From Hordeum vulgare subsp. vulgare (Eukaryota > Streptophyta > Magnoliopsida > Poales > Poaceae): a DNA stretch of 64,000 nucleotides. Of the stretch, positions 11,001 through 21,730 are shown piece by piece. Numbering within the stretch: position 1 is the first letter of the stretch; every line of letters starts with the position of its first letter. The stretch covers positions 143,930,744 to 143,994,743 of the forward strand of contig NC_058521.1 of NCBI RefSeq assembly GCF_904849725.1, given 5' to 3'. A program made the position numbers and the translations under genes. The notes below the pieces were generated by a model. It was given only the letters and a program-made list of their open reading frames with translations. It did not search any database and was not told the origin of the DNA.

Positions 11001-11222
11001 TATTTTTCTCCGGGACGCTAAAACAGAAAACAGGAAAAACTAAACTAATTCTATCATTTTTCTCCTAAGCAACAGAAAATGAAGACTCAAAACAGAGGTA
11101 TGTGACTCTTTGATTCATCCGTTTCATGGTCATCGAAAGAAATCCATCAATGGGATTGATCAAGTCCTTATGACAAAACCTTCTCGAATCGCAAGAGAGA
11201 ACGGAGAATTTTCGAATAGCCA

Positions 11223-11987
11223 CTAAGTCACCTCAATGGGGATATGTATCTCCCCAACAAGCAAATCATACTTCATCTTGACACGAGGAATAGGGCATTC
11301 AAAGCTCCCAATGAGAATCGATGAAGTCTTTTCGATAGCATTGATGCAATGTACTGGATATCGTTTCTTTGAAAAGTGCACGGTGTGCTCATTACCGTTG
11401 ACATGGAAAGTGACATTGCCTTTGTTGCAATCTATAAAAGCCATTGCAGTGTTTAAAAAGGGTCTTCCGAGGATAATAGCCATGGCATCGTCCTCGGGGA
11501 TATCCAAGATAACAAAGTCTGCTAAGATAGTGGTATTAGCAACCACAACAGGCACATCCTCGCAAATGCCGATAGGGAAAGCAGTTGATTTGTCGGCCAT
11601 TTGCAGAGAAATTTCAGTGGGTGTCAACTTATCCAACTCAAGTCTACGATAAAGAGAGAGTGGCATAACACTAATACCGGCTCCAAGGTCACATAAGGCA
11701 GTTCTTACGTAGTTTCCTTTAATGGAGCAAGGTATAGTGGGCACTCCGGGATCACCAAGTTTCTTAGGAGTTCCACCTTTAAAAGTGTAATTGGCAAGCA
11801 TGGTGGAGATCTCAAGATCTTGTATCTTCCGTTTATTAGTCACGATATCTTTCATGTACTTGGCATACGGAGACATCTTGAGCATATCAGTTAACCGCAT
11901 CTGCAGAAAGACGGGTCTTATCATCTCAACGAAGCGCTCAAAATCCTCATCATCCTTTTTCTTGGATGGCTTAGGAGGGAAGGGCAT
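11223..11987 (-). pseudogene. Retropepsin-like protease domain of element C
   Basis: The aspartic protease that processes Gag. Visible motifs are LCDLGAGISVMPLSLYRRL (active-site DLGA, where classical retropepsins have D-S/T-G) and AIILGRPFLNTAMAFIDC (flap and ILGRPFL signature typical of plant Gypsy). It is in the same frame as the Gag C-terminal part (12012-13070) and is cut from it only by a TAA at 12012-12014. The frame ends at 11223 with no RT following. Within a full gag-PR polyprotein this would be the C-terminal third. Confidence 0.75.
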
Positions 11988-12011
11988 AGGTCTCTGAACC
12001 CATGGCTCTCT

Positions 12012-13070
12012 TTATTTACCATGCTTCCTAGCAGTGAAGTCATTCTTGTCGTATCTCTTAGGTTGTCGATTATCAGGATTAACCGTAGGTTCAATCTCCA
12101 CATCCTCATCATGGCTAGGTTGAGCATTATTATGAATCTCACTGTCCACATTGTCACCAGGTTCATGTTCATCAACTGATTGTGTTTCTGCATCAGAGGC
12201 AGAAATATCATTAGGTTCTTCAGGTGTGACAGTATTTGGTGAACTGGCATGCAGGTTTCTATCATCCTTCTTCTTCTCCTTAGGATGACTAGGTGTATCA
12301 GCATTGATTCCTTGAGAATTTTGATCAAATCTCTTAGGATGACCTTCAGGATACAAAGGTTCCTGAGTCATTTTGCCTCCTCTAGTAATGACTCTGACAG
12401 AGTTGTCATTTAATTCATTGAGCAGGTCACTCTGAGCTTTAAGTACTTGTTCTACCTGAGTAGTAATCATAGAGGCATGTTTACTCAGAAGCTTCAGAGC
12501 ATTGACATTTCTGTCTACACAAGCACTTAAATGGCTAAGCATACGAGTACTTTGTTCCAAATGTCTACTAACATAATCATTGAAACTCTGTTGTTTGGCA
12601 ACAAAGTTGTCAAATTCATCAAAGCATAGGCTAGCAGGTTTCTCAAAAGGAATATCACTCTCATCAAACCTACGCAAAGAATTCACTTCTACTACCTGTA
12701 TCGGGTTATCGAGACCATGAATCTCTTTGATAGGTGGTAGATTTTTGACATCTTCAGATCTAATGCCTTTCTCATGCATAGATTTCTTGGCTTCTTGCAT
12801 ATCTTCGGGACTGAGGAATAGAATACCTATTTTCTTAGGAGTTGGCTTAGGAGGTGGTTCGGGAATAGTCCAAGCATTATCATTGATCAAGATGTGATTC
12901 AGTAGGGTCTCAGCTTGTTCTATAGTTTGTTCCCTAAAAACACAACCGGCACAACTATCTAGGTAGTCTCTAGAGGCATCGGTAAGTCTGTTATAGAGGA
13001 TATCAAGTATCTCGTTCTTCTTAAGAGGGTGATTAGGCAAAGCATTCTGTAGCTGGACGAGCCTCCCCAA
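12012..13070 (-). pseudogene. gag: Gag C-terminal part of element C
   Basis: This frame (about 350 aa) starts where the Gag N-terminal frame is lost: LVQLQNALPNHPLKKNEIL and DASRDYLDSCAGCVF are normal Gypsy gag sequence downstream of the capsid core. A hydrophilic, acidic tail follows to a TAA at 12012. The shift from the upstream frame occurs at about 13062-13070 in CTTGGGGAGG, one base short of the expected frame. I see no CCHC zinc knuckle. Confidence 0.7.
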
Positions 13071-14110
13071 GCTTGTGGAAGAATCTCTTCTTGGAGTTGA
13101 GCAAAGTTGTATATTTCCTGCAAGGCAGCTTGCTTCTCATGGGCAGGAAAATATTTCTCACAGAAGTAATAGACCATCTCCTGGGGACTACGCACACATC
13201 CAGGAGCAAGAGAGGTGAACCAGGCTTTAGCGTCATCCTTTAGAGAGAAAGGAAACAGCTTAAGGATATAGTAGTGGCAGATCTTCTCCTCATTAGTGAA
13301 AAGGTTTGCTATTTCGGATAGTTTGGCAAGATGGGCTATGACCGTCTCAGACTCATAACCGTGAAAAGGATCAGATTCGACTAGAGAGATTATCTGAGGG
13401 TCGACAGAGAATTCGTAATCCTTATCGGTGACAAAGATAGGCGAAGTGGCAAACTTCGGGTCATTTTTCATCCTAGCTTCCCAAGATTTTTCCTTCCACT
13501 TGAGAATTAATTTCTCAGCGTCATAGGCATCCTTACACGCAAGAAAATCCTCAGCTATCTCTCCCTCCATAACGTAACCCTCAGGTATATCAGGCAATTC
13601 ATATCTAGGAGAGCTAGATCTAACAGGAGAAAAAGCAGGTTCTATCTCAATAGCATCGGCAGTTTCAGAAGCATCACGAGCATTGGTAGTAACTCTAGCA
13701 GTATGAGCATCAAGGAACACTCCTAGTGGAACATCAGGCAAAGGAGTATCTCTAGCAGTATCAAGCATAGCATCATCAGGCGAAATAGCATCTCTAGCAT
13801 CATCAGGCAAAGCAGTATCAAGCATAGCATCTCTAGCAGTATCAGGCATAGTATCAAGCATAGTATCATCAGGCATAGTATCAAGCATAGCATCTCTAGC
13901 AGTATCAGGCATAGTATCTCTAGCAGTAGTATCACAAGCATCATCAAGCACAGGCGACATATCCAAATTTCTAGCAGGAGGTGATGTCGCAAACTTACTC
14001 ATAACTGAAGGTGAATCAAGTGCAGAGCTAGATGGCAATTCCTTACCTCCCCTCGTAGTTGAGGGCAAGACTTTGGTCTTCGGATCCTTCAGATTCTTCA
14101 TAGTGAACAT
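12959..14110 (-). CDS. gag: Gag N-terminal and capsid region of element C
   Basis: 383-aa open frame starting MFTMKNLKD at 14108-14110, 40 nt after the PBS, a normal distance for this type. Residues about 40-150 include expanded repeats of ARDAMLDT- and MPDT-like units. The capsid core follows (ICHYYILKLFPFSLKDDAKA, then FTSLAPGCVRSP). After QAWG (about 13066) the frame leaves the conserved sequence, which continues in the frame of 12012-13070, so the last about 35 residues are probably not native. Confidence 0.75.
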   Translation of the reverse strand: MFTMKNLKDPKTKVLPSTTRGGKELPSSSALDSPSVMSKFATSPPARNLDMSPVLDDACDTTARDTMPDTARDAMLDTMPDDTMLDTMPDTARDAMLDTALPDDARDAISPDDAMLDTARDTPLPDVPLGVFLDAHTARVTTNARDASETADAIEIEPAFSPVRSSSPRYELPDIPEGYVMEGEIAEDFLACKDAYDAEKLILKWKEKSWEARMKNDPKFATSPIFVTDKDYEFSVDPQIISLVESDPFHGYESETVIAHLAKLSEIANLFTNEEKICHYYILKLFPFSLKDDAKAWFTSLAPGCVRSPQEMVYYFCEKYFPAHEKQAALQEIYNFAQLQEEILPQAWGGSSSYRMLCLITLLRRTRYLISSITDLPMPLETT

Positions 14111-14151
14111 CAGATATAAATCCCAAGTGACTCAGAGAATATAGCAATACC

Positions 14152-14169
14152 TTCCCGGCAACGGCGCCA
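14152..14169 (-). other. Primer-binding site of element C
   Basis: TTCCCGGCAACGGCGCCA, one mismatch from the tRNA-Asp 3' end, 9 nt from the LTR at 14179. It is followed by AAAAAAATGCTG, which resembles the GAAGAATGCTG after two PBS-like copies inside the adjacent LTR. Confidence 0.8.
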
Positions 14170-14178
14170 AAAAAATGC

Positions 14179-15545
14179 TGATCGTGCAATCTCTGGCGTT
14201 AAGTAGACGAACGCTTATGACAATGAACCTTCTCCTGCAACGGCACTAGAAGAATGCTGATAGCACTCCCCGGCAATGAAACTAGAAGAATGTTGTTGAC
14301 GGCCCACCAGCGCGTGGGTTCACAGCAGTTTTTGAGGGTAGAGTATTCGACCCAAATTTGTAGATCGCCTAAAGGAGATGAGAGAATACTCTCGAGTATT
14401 AGCAGCTGAATTTGTCGGATACAACCACACCTGAAATATTAGTATCTGCAAGCATAGTAGTAACAACAAAGTAGTATGATAACAACGGTGTCAGAAACGA
14501 TCTGTTGACGGCAGACTATTCCTAACAATTGTATCAATAGCGCCTTCGTTTCCGCGTTGACGGAAGTTGTCAATTCCCGTCAACGGTAGGTGAACCAACA
14601 GTGTAGCAGGTAGCAGCAGTGTAACAAGCAATAGCAGTGGCAAGGAACAGCAGTAGTGACAGCAGTAGCAAGTAGCAACAGTAGCAAGCGACAGTAGTAG
14701 CAGCAGCAGCAGAGCAAGACAAGTAATGGTAGTAGCAACGGTAGTAACAGCAGCAGAGCAAGACAAGTAACAGCAGTAGCAACAGTAGTAGCAGCAGCAG
14801 AGCAAGACAAGTAACAGCGGTAGCAACAGTAGGACAAACTCATAGGCAATGGGTCGGTGATTTGTTTGGATGATATTCATCATGCAACAGCTATAACACG
14901 GAGAGATAAGTGGCTAGCTCCCGTTCGTCAATGTGATGTAGGCATGCATTCCGTGTGTCGTCATACTTGCTTAGGGAAAAGAACTTGCGTGGCATCTATT
15001 GTCCATCCCTCCCGTGGCAGCGGGGTCCAAAAGGAAACTACGGGATATTAAGGTTCTCCTTTTAATAAAGAACCGAACCAACGCATTAGCACTTGGTGAA
15101 GACATGAACTCCTCAAACTATGGTCATCACGGGGAGTGGTTCCGGTTATTGTCACTCGGGGGTTGCCGGATCATAACACATAGTAGGTAACTACAACTTG
15201 CAAGATCGGATCCAAAACAGAAATATATTGGTGACAACATAATAATTTCATATCTGAAATCATGGCACTCGGGCCCTAGTGACAAGCATTAAGCATGGCA
15301 AAGTAGTAGCAACATTAAATCTCAGAATATAGTGGATACTAGGGATCAATCCCCATCAAAACTAACTCGATTACATGATAGATCTCATCCTACTCATCAC
15401 CGCCCAGCGAGCCTACGAATAGATTACTCACGAACAACGAAGAGCTTCATGGAATTGGAGAGGGAAGAAGGTTGATGATGACGATGGCGATGATTTCCCC
15501 TCTCCGAAGCCCAAGACGGACTCCAGATCTGCCCTCCAGATCTCT
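14179..15545 (-). repeat. 5' LTR of element C, outer end missing
   Basis: Collinear with 5691 to about 7065 of the 3' LTR; the following about 420 bp, with GC stem, promoter upstream part and LTR start, are absent. The join after CTCCAGAT leads directly into element B 3'-region sequence. Confidence 0.85.
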
Positions 15546-16427
15546 CTCAAAAGGTGTGCAGCAAGGATTATTGTGTCACAACAAAAAGAAAAGACTCCTA
15601 CGATACAAGACGCTCCAAGCAAAACACATATCATGTGGTGAATAAAAATATAGCTCCAAGTAATGTTACCGATGGATTGAAAACGAAAGAGGGGGTGCCT
15701 TCCCGGGGCATCCCCAAGCTTAGGCTTTTTGGTGTCCTTGAATTTGGCTTGGGATGCCTTGGGCATCCCCAAGCATGAGCTCTTTCCACTCTTTATCCCT
15801 TTGTCCATGAGAACGTCACCCAAAACATGAAAACTTCACAACACAAAACTTAAACAGAAACTCGTGATATCATTAGCACAAGAAAACAAACTACCACCTC
15901 TTTAGGTACTCTAGCAATCTTGATTTCTATTTATATTGGTGTTATATTACTATATTATCACTTTTCCATGGCTAGTACCCCCCGATACTATCCATAGTTT
16001 CATCAAAACAAGCAACCAACTCAACAAAAACAGAATCTGTCAAAAACAGACCAGTCTGTAGCAATCTGTATACTTCGTATACTTCTGGTACGTCAAAAAT
16101 TCTGAACAATTACAAATGCCTGGTAAAAAGGCATATCAACCAGAAGCAAAAAGAATCAACTCAAAATCTCTTTCTGAATAAAAATGAAAAATAATCTCGT
16201 GAGCGAACAATTTCTGTCTTTTTCCAGCAGGATCAAACAACCATCACCAAGACTAGTCATAAAGGTTTTGCTTGGCTCAAACACAAGAAGAAACACGAAA
16301 GACACTATCATAACAGAATTATGATGGTGTGGACGCAACAAAACAAAAAGAAAAAAGTAAATTCATTGGGTTGCCTCCCAACAAGCGCTATTGTTTAACG
16401 CCCTTAGCTAGGCATAAAGCGATAGAA
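15546..16427 (-). other. Proximal 3' region of element B with twin hairpins
   Basis: Matches 39590-40330 of A and 27290-28210 of D in reverse. It contains the two hairpin sites: GCATCCCCAAGCTT at 15708-15721 facing GGGGGTGCC, and GGGATGCC/GGCATCCC at 15751-15769. No coding sequence. Confidence 0.7.
16367..16414 (-). promoter_or_regulatory. Conserved post-ORF box (element B copy)
   Basis: On the minus strand it reads GCCTAGCT, a short spacer, GTTAAACAATAGCGC, then TTGTTGGGAGGCAACCCA. It starts 14 nt after the gag-like ORF. Near-identical boxes follow the ORFs or protease of A, D and G. Confidence 0.6.
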
Positions 16428-17129
16428 TCATGTATCGTCGTCTTTGGTGCTCAAACCATAAGTAGTGTGATCACTCATCATCTTAAGGTCTTCATATTTC
16501 TTACTAGATGATTCACTACTATTTTTAGGAACAAAAACAGACTTGGTGACCATATTGTGGGCAAAATTTGGAGTATTCTGCACAGCGGCAAAAGCGGAAC
16601 CCAAGTTGGTTATAACATCCTCTAGTTTGCCAATCCTAGCGGAATCATGACCTAGTTTTTCATTAACTGTGGGTTCCTTCTCCTTTAGATTTTTCAAAAC
16701 CATTCCCACCTTGGACTCGTACTGAGTGATTTGGTTGTGGATCTTTTTATCCAAATTCTCAATAAGTTCGATCGTAGAAACTTTATTTTCAATGACGTCC
16801 AGCCTACGCATCACATGTTCCAGAGTTAAGGTAGTTCCATTAACCATGAGTAGGGGTGAGCCTACCAAATTTATTACAGCTCCGTAACAATCAACGGTAT
16901 GGCTACCCAAGAAATTTCCGCCTATGATGGTGTCAAGAATATACCTATTCCAAGGAGAAATACCCACATAAAAACTATGAAGCAGGACAGTAGTGGATTG
17001 CTTATGAGTAGATCTACTCTGAGCATTGCAAATCCTGTACCAAGCGTCCTTTAAGTTTTCTTCCTCAATTTGTTTGAAATTGAGAACTTCATTCTCGGGA
17101 GTATTGTTCGAAGTGGTGGATCTAGCCAT
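16428..17129 (-). CDS. Gag-like protein of element B
   Basis: About 234 aa from MARSTTSNN (ATG at 17127-17129), chosen because the longer frame to 17279 adds only low-complexity residues. LKDAWYRICNAQSRS and YVGISPWNRYILDTIIGGNF resemble the N-terminal part of some Triticeae Gypsy gag proteins; the second half is heptad-like (VIENKVSTIELIENLDKKIH) and may be coiled coil. There is no capsid core like that of C, no zinc knuckle and no protease. The frame is intact. The conserved box follows the stop after 14 nt. Function is inferred only from position. Confidence 0.6.
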   Translation of the reverse strand: MARSTTSNNTPENEVLNFKQIEEENLKDAWYRICNAQSRSTHKQSTTVLLHSFYVGISPWNRYILDTIIGGNFLGSHTVDCYGAVINLVGSPLLMVNGTTLTLEHVMRRLDVIENKVSTIELIENLDKKIHNQITQYESKVGMVLKNLKEKEPTVNEKLGHDSARIGKLEDVITNLGSAFAAVQNTPNFAHNMVTKSVFVPKNSSESSSKKYEDLKMMSDHTTYGLSTKDDDT

Positions 17130-17339
17130 GAGGACAGATAGACTATCCCACACAAACGAACAGAAAGCAAGCGAGGAAAAAGGGCGAACGAAAAAGGCGA
17201 ACGAAAAAGGCAAACGAACAAAGGCAAATATTTTTTTGTAATTTTTTTCAGAAGTGGGGGAGAGGAAAACGAGAGGCAAAAAAGAAAATGCAAGAGATGA
17301 GTTTGCGACACTTACTTGGATGAGTTCTTGACTTGATCC

Positions 17340-17357
17340 TCCCCGGCAACGGCGCCA
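17340..17357 (-). other. Primer-binding site of element B
   Basis: TCCCCGGCAACGGCGCCA, a perfect match to the remembered tRNA-Asp 3' end, 10 nt from the LTR start at 17368. A partial copy, ACAGCGCCAGAAAT, lies inside the LTR at 17384-17397. Confidence 0.85.
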
Positions 17358-17367
17358 GAAATCCTTC

Positions 17368-18912
17368 TGCTACTTCTCAAACAACAGCGCCAGAAATTGA
17401 CACGTTGACGGAGACTTGCTTGCATTGGTTTTTCCCTTGAAGAGGAAAGGGTGATGCGGCAGAGGAGCAGTAAGTATTTCCCTCAGTTTGAGAACCAAGG
17501 TATCAATCCAGTAGGAGAACCTCGTCAAGTCCAGAGTACATGCGCAAACACAAACGAGCTTGCACCCAACGCTATAAAGGGGTTGTCAATCCCTTCAAGA
17601 TTGATTGCAAAGTGAGATCTGAAGGCGGAAAGTGCAACGAAGTAAAAGTGTAAGGCGGAAAATATGGTGTGAAGTAGACCCGGGGGCCATGGTGTTCACT
17701 AGAGGCTTCTCTCAAAATAGCAAATATTACGATGGGTGAACAAATTACTGTCGAGCAATTGATAGAACCGCGCAAAGTCATGACGATATCTAAGGAAATG
17801 ATCATACATATAGGCATCACGTCGGAGACAAGTAGACCGATACTTTCTGCATCTACTACTATTACTCCACACATCGACCGCTATCCAGCATGCATCTAGT
17901 GTATTGAGTTCATGACGAACAGAGTAACGCCTTAAGCAAGATGACATGATGTAGATGGATAAACTCAAACCAATGATGAAAACCCCATCTTTTTACCCTT
18001 GATGGCAACAACACGATGTGTGCCTCGCTACCCCTTCTGTCACTGGGTGAGGTCACCGCACGGTATGAACCCAAAACCAAGCACTTCTCCTATTGCAAGA
18101 ATCATAGATCAAGTTGGCCAAACAAAACCCACAACTCGAAGAGAATTACAAGGATATGAAATCATGCATATAAGAGATCAGAAGAAACTCAAATAAGATT
18201 CGTAGATAATCTGATCATAAATCCACAATTCATCGGATCTCCACAAACACACCGCAAAAGAATATTACATTGGATAGATCTCCATGAAGATCATGGAGAA
18301 CTTTGTATTGAAGATCCAAGAGAGAGAAGAAGCCATCTAGCTACTAGCTATGGACCCGTAGGTCTATGGTGAACTACTCACACATCATCGGAGAGGTCAT
18401 GGTGTTGATGAAGAAGCCCTCCGTATCTGAATCCCCCCTCCGGCAAGGCACCAGAACGTGCCCCAGATGGGATCTCGTGGAGATAGAAGCTTGCAGCGGC
18501 GGAAAAGTACTTTCGATGATCTCCTGATTTTTTCTGGGATTTTAGGGAATATATAGGCGAAAGACCTAGGGCAGAGGAGGTCCAGGGAGCCCACAAGCCT
18601 AGGAGGCGCGGGCCCCCCTGGCTGCGGCTAGGGGGCTTGTGGGATCCCTGGTGGCCCCCTACCTTGGCTCTCAAGTCTCCCGATCGTCTTTTGTTTCGGA
18701 AAAAATATTTTCGGAAGTTTTATTCCGTTTGGACTCCGTTAAAAATCCTCCTCTGGAAAGGGTCAAAAACACAGAAAAAAAGGAACTCGCGCTTGGCACT
18801 GAGTTAATAAGTTAGTCCCAAAAAAGATATAAAAGGCATACAAAACATCCAAAGTTTGACAAGATAATAGCATGAAACCATCAAAAATTATAGATACGTT
18901 GGAGACGTATCA
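17368..18912 (-). repeat. 5' LTR of element B
   Basis: 1545 bp, collinear with 3086-4628 from end to end. GC-rich stem arms at about 18589-18598 and 18633-18642; ATATATAGG promoter-like stretch at about 18549-18557. Target duplication GACAT follows. Confidence 0.9.
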
Positions 18913-18917
18913 GACAT

Positions 18918-19291
18918 CACTAGTGAACATCATGTGACTCCGGTCCATATTAACACCATTGTTTACACATCCACCATGTACTGCTTTCATTTACTTTTCT
19001 GTTGCAATCACTATCATTATTCCCGCTTGTGTTTTGATCCTTTGCAAACTACAAGGTCGGAGGGATTGACAACCTCTCCGTACTCGTTGGGAGCAAAGTT
19101 ATTTGTTGTGTGTGCAGGTACACGTCTTCTGCTAGCGCCAGAGCAGCGGGCACCTACTTGTTGATCCTCAGATTCCTCCTGGTTCGTTTAATCTTACAGT
19201 CCCCGTGTAAGGGAAATTTGTTGCTGACTACATCTCCACCTTCCACTTGGGGTAAGCAACGAGGGGCGAGAAGTATATCCATCAACTCGTC
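18918..19291 (+). repeat. Old Gypsy LTR, right fragment
   Basis: Continues 2466-3085 after removal of B and one GACAT. The closing part (GGGATTGACAACCTC, then GTAAGCAACGAGG, ending near ATCCATCA at 19284 or CTCGTCA at 19291) resembles the R-U5 end of Triticeae Gypsy LTRs. No PBS follows, so this is a 3' or solo LTR. Confidence 0.5.
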
Positions 19292-20287
19292 ATGAGCGGT
19301 CGGGAGGGCTCGCTGGAGCGTGGCCGCTGGAGCATGGCCGGAAGGGAGTTCGCCGGAGCGAGGGAAAGGCACGATGACCGGGGCCTCACCAGCGGTGTAG
19401 AGGACGCAGAGGCTCGGGGGGAGGTGCGACGGCCGGTGATGGTGATCGCCTATGCCGGTGGGGGCGCCAGAGGGCTTGGGGAGGGGCGTCGGCTGAGGAG
19501 GGGGCGCGGTAGGGGAGGCAGCCGCTGGGGTGACGTGACTCGCGTGGGTGGGTGAGGGAGTGGGGAGGTCGAGGTGGGGCAGTGGCGTGGCGGTGGACGG
19601 CACAGCCGGTGGCCGACGTAGGTGACCGGTGGCGATCGGCGAGGGCGCTGAATTCGGTCGGGTCTGGTCGGTCGAGGGGATGGGGAGTAGCCGCCACAGG
19701 GTGGCTCAGGGGGTGGAGAGGAGGTATAGAACTGAGGGGCTCGGTTGGGGGTTAGGTTTTTCCTCGGGGCTTTTATACCCGAGGTGGGGTGGGCTGGCTA
19801 GGGGGCTTAGGTGGGCCGGTTGACCCAGTTGGGGCCGACCCAGTGGGAGGGTGGGTTTTTTTATTTTGTTTTTCTTGCGTTATAATTAAATTAGCTAGCA
19901 AAAAGGTTTTTGTAAAATCTGGGACTTGGCCCATAATTAGTGTTGCAATTTTTAGACACACCCACAAAAAGTTTGGGATTTAAACAAAGTGGTTTGAAAC
20001 TTTTAATAATTAAAAAAGGCATTTTAAATAATGTTTTGGTCCCTGTTTTAATTATTTTGGGGTACTTATACACTTTATTAAATGTTGTTTTCACCACCAT
20101 AATTGACTATGGATTATTTGCAACAATAGGAACATTTTAGTTCTTATGTTTCAACAAATAATAATTTGACTTTAATTCATATTTGAAATTTGGCTTTGGT
20201 TTTATTAAGTGACAATTTATTTTAGTTAAACTTGATGACATAGCATAATTAGTGTGTGGTTACTGTAACTTAACTACCGGAGTGTCA
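19292..20287 (-). repeat. Chromovirus-like LTR fragment with TATA box
   Basis: On the minus strand it begins TGACACTCCGG (ending at 20287 on plus), close to the TGTMACACCC start of Tekay/Del-type LTRs, followed by an AT-rich block, a GGGTATAAAAG promoter motif (19771-19780) and a GC-rich leader-like block. The order AT-rich, TATA, GC-rich fits U3-R. The other end is lost against the older LTR. GC-rich short ORFs are not supported. Confidence 0.4.
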
Positions 20288-21730
20288 GAAGCACCCACCA
20301 CCAACGATCGCCACGCCCCGGCTACCATGCCACCCACATGGCCATGGCCATCGACCGGCATCAAGTCACGGGCTCCGCCCATGAGTACCGCACAACCACT
20401 TCGAGGGCCGCTGCCCTAGCATCAAGACCTTGACACCACCTCACCCTAGATTTTCCACTACCCCAACCAAAGAGACAAGCGGAGAGGTCCCGCCTTTCCC
20501 ACCCGTGTGCATTCCCCAACATCGAGACCCTTTAGGCTAGCCAAAAAACTAGCCTGCATCGACTCGTCCTGTAGTATCGGGCACGAGAGGAGCTCGATCC
20601 TGCGACATCGTGTGCGAGATGAGGTCGGCCCTACTTCATTGTGCATGGGACTTCATTGTGCATGGGACAAGCTCAAATCTACTACACTGTGCGCAAGACG
20701 AGGTCGGTCCTGCCGCACAGGGCGCAAGAGGAGCGATGGACCGCAGTTACCAGATGGGAAACCCTTCAACGTAAATAAAGCCCGGATAACGAGGACATGA
20801 AGTGAAAGTCTACACGGTCGGACTGCAGACAAGTCGACGCTAGAGTAGAAGTCGATCATCACTATAGGAATAGCCGCCGAGCTACTGTGAAGCGTCGCAC
20901 CATCGGGAGGCCCCCACCCATGTGTCGAACCATCCCAAGTCGTCGCCCAGAGTCGAGCAGCAACCACGCCAGGCCGTTGTCGAACCCACGCTACCCACCC
21001 CGATCTCGATGCTAGATCCAGGACGAGGCACGGTACCACCCGAAGCCCCATGCTCCGTAGCCAACTAGAACGAAGAAGACCGGTGGAGGCCCTCTCGAGT
21101 CGCCTGCAGCCCACCAACGCCAAGATCTGGGCCAGGATGCGGCCACGGGCACGCAGCCGCTGCGATGCAGGCGGCCGCTGCAAGGACGTCGTCCTGCCGC
21201 TACTCATAGTCGATTGGAACCACCGCCACAGTGCCGCCAGTCCCCGCACGCGCCTGGTGCCTCCAATGGATCAGCCACCCCGCATCGCCCGCGTACGAGC
21301 GGAGGCAGAAAGGAGCCCCGCCGCTAGCCGCTGCATGGGCTTTGCCCCGATGGCTCCGGTCGAAGGCGGCAGGGGGAAGGGGCGAGGGAGGGGTGCGAGA
21401 GAAGGGTGGAGGTGGCACCGCCTGAGCCGCCCGCAGGGGGAATGGCGCGGGGGCGAGAGGATAGAAGCTCAAAACGTCTTTGACCTACTTTTGGTAGGAT
21501 GGTCTTAAGCATCCCCCCTATTACGGGGTGATACCTTCAAACATGGACAACCCATGTAAACGTTGTGTGTTAACAAGCAGATTCTAGTTCCGATCCATGC
21601 AAACTCAGAAATTTTATTGAACATGTTTTACTTGAAGTAATACAACAAATCAAAAACATGCACTATAAAAGTTTGTTTGAACTGATAGTTAACCTTTTAT
21701 CTTGAACTTGAAAATCATAAAAAGATATTA
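20288..21730. other. Unassigned GC-rich sequence
   Basis: About 1.4 kb between an LTR fragment and the CACTA end, GC-rich to about 21460 then AT-rich. Minus-strand frame 20653-21249 (198 aa) and plus-strand frame 21050-21508 are arginine- and proline-rich without recognisable motif, as expected by chance in GC-rich DNA. A 22-bp direct duplication (CTTCATTGTGCATGGGA repeated) is at about 20635-20670. I cannot assign a family. Confidence 0.3.

Larger units (their letters stand above)
5691..15545 (-). mobile_element. Gypsy element C (gag-PR plus ATHILA-like ORF), nested in B
   Basis: Two LTR copies flank the internal part: 5691-7477 (complete) and 14179-15545 (missing about 420 bp of its outer end). 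Minus-strand order is 5' LTR, PBS, gag, protease, an LTR-like spacer, an ATHILA ORF-1-like gene, a 3' region, PPT, 3' LTR. RT, RNase H and integrase are absent, so it is non-autonomous. The right edge is fused to B's 3' region after CTCCAGAT at 15545, where the LTR start and about 0.9 kb of B are missing. By eye the first 165 bp of the LTRs differ at about 9 positions. Confidence 0.85.
3086..18912 (-). mobile_element. Non-autonomous Gypsy element B (contains element C)
   Basis: Both LTRs (3086-4628 and 17368-18912) are present and the flanks carry the same 5 bp, GACAT, at 3081-3085 and 18913-18917, so the boundaries are firm. Minus-strand order is 5' LTR, PBS, one gag-like ORF, long 3' region, PPT, 3' LTR. 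No protease, RT or integrase is visible. Element C is inserted in the 3' region and a deletion at C's right edge removed part of B. Over the first 390 bp of the LTRs I count about 17 differences by eye (about 95-96% identity). Confidence 0.9.

Noticed and set aside
19154..19603. Pro/Thr-rich 149-aa ORF and other GC-rich ORFs to 19823
   Set aside because: Composition-driven, overlapping in several frames, within an LTR-like leader; no motif.
20653..21249. 198-aa minus-strand ORF in GC-rich DNA
   Set aside because: No recognisable domain and overlapping open frames on the other strand; not supported as a gene.
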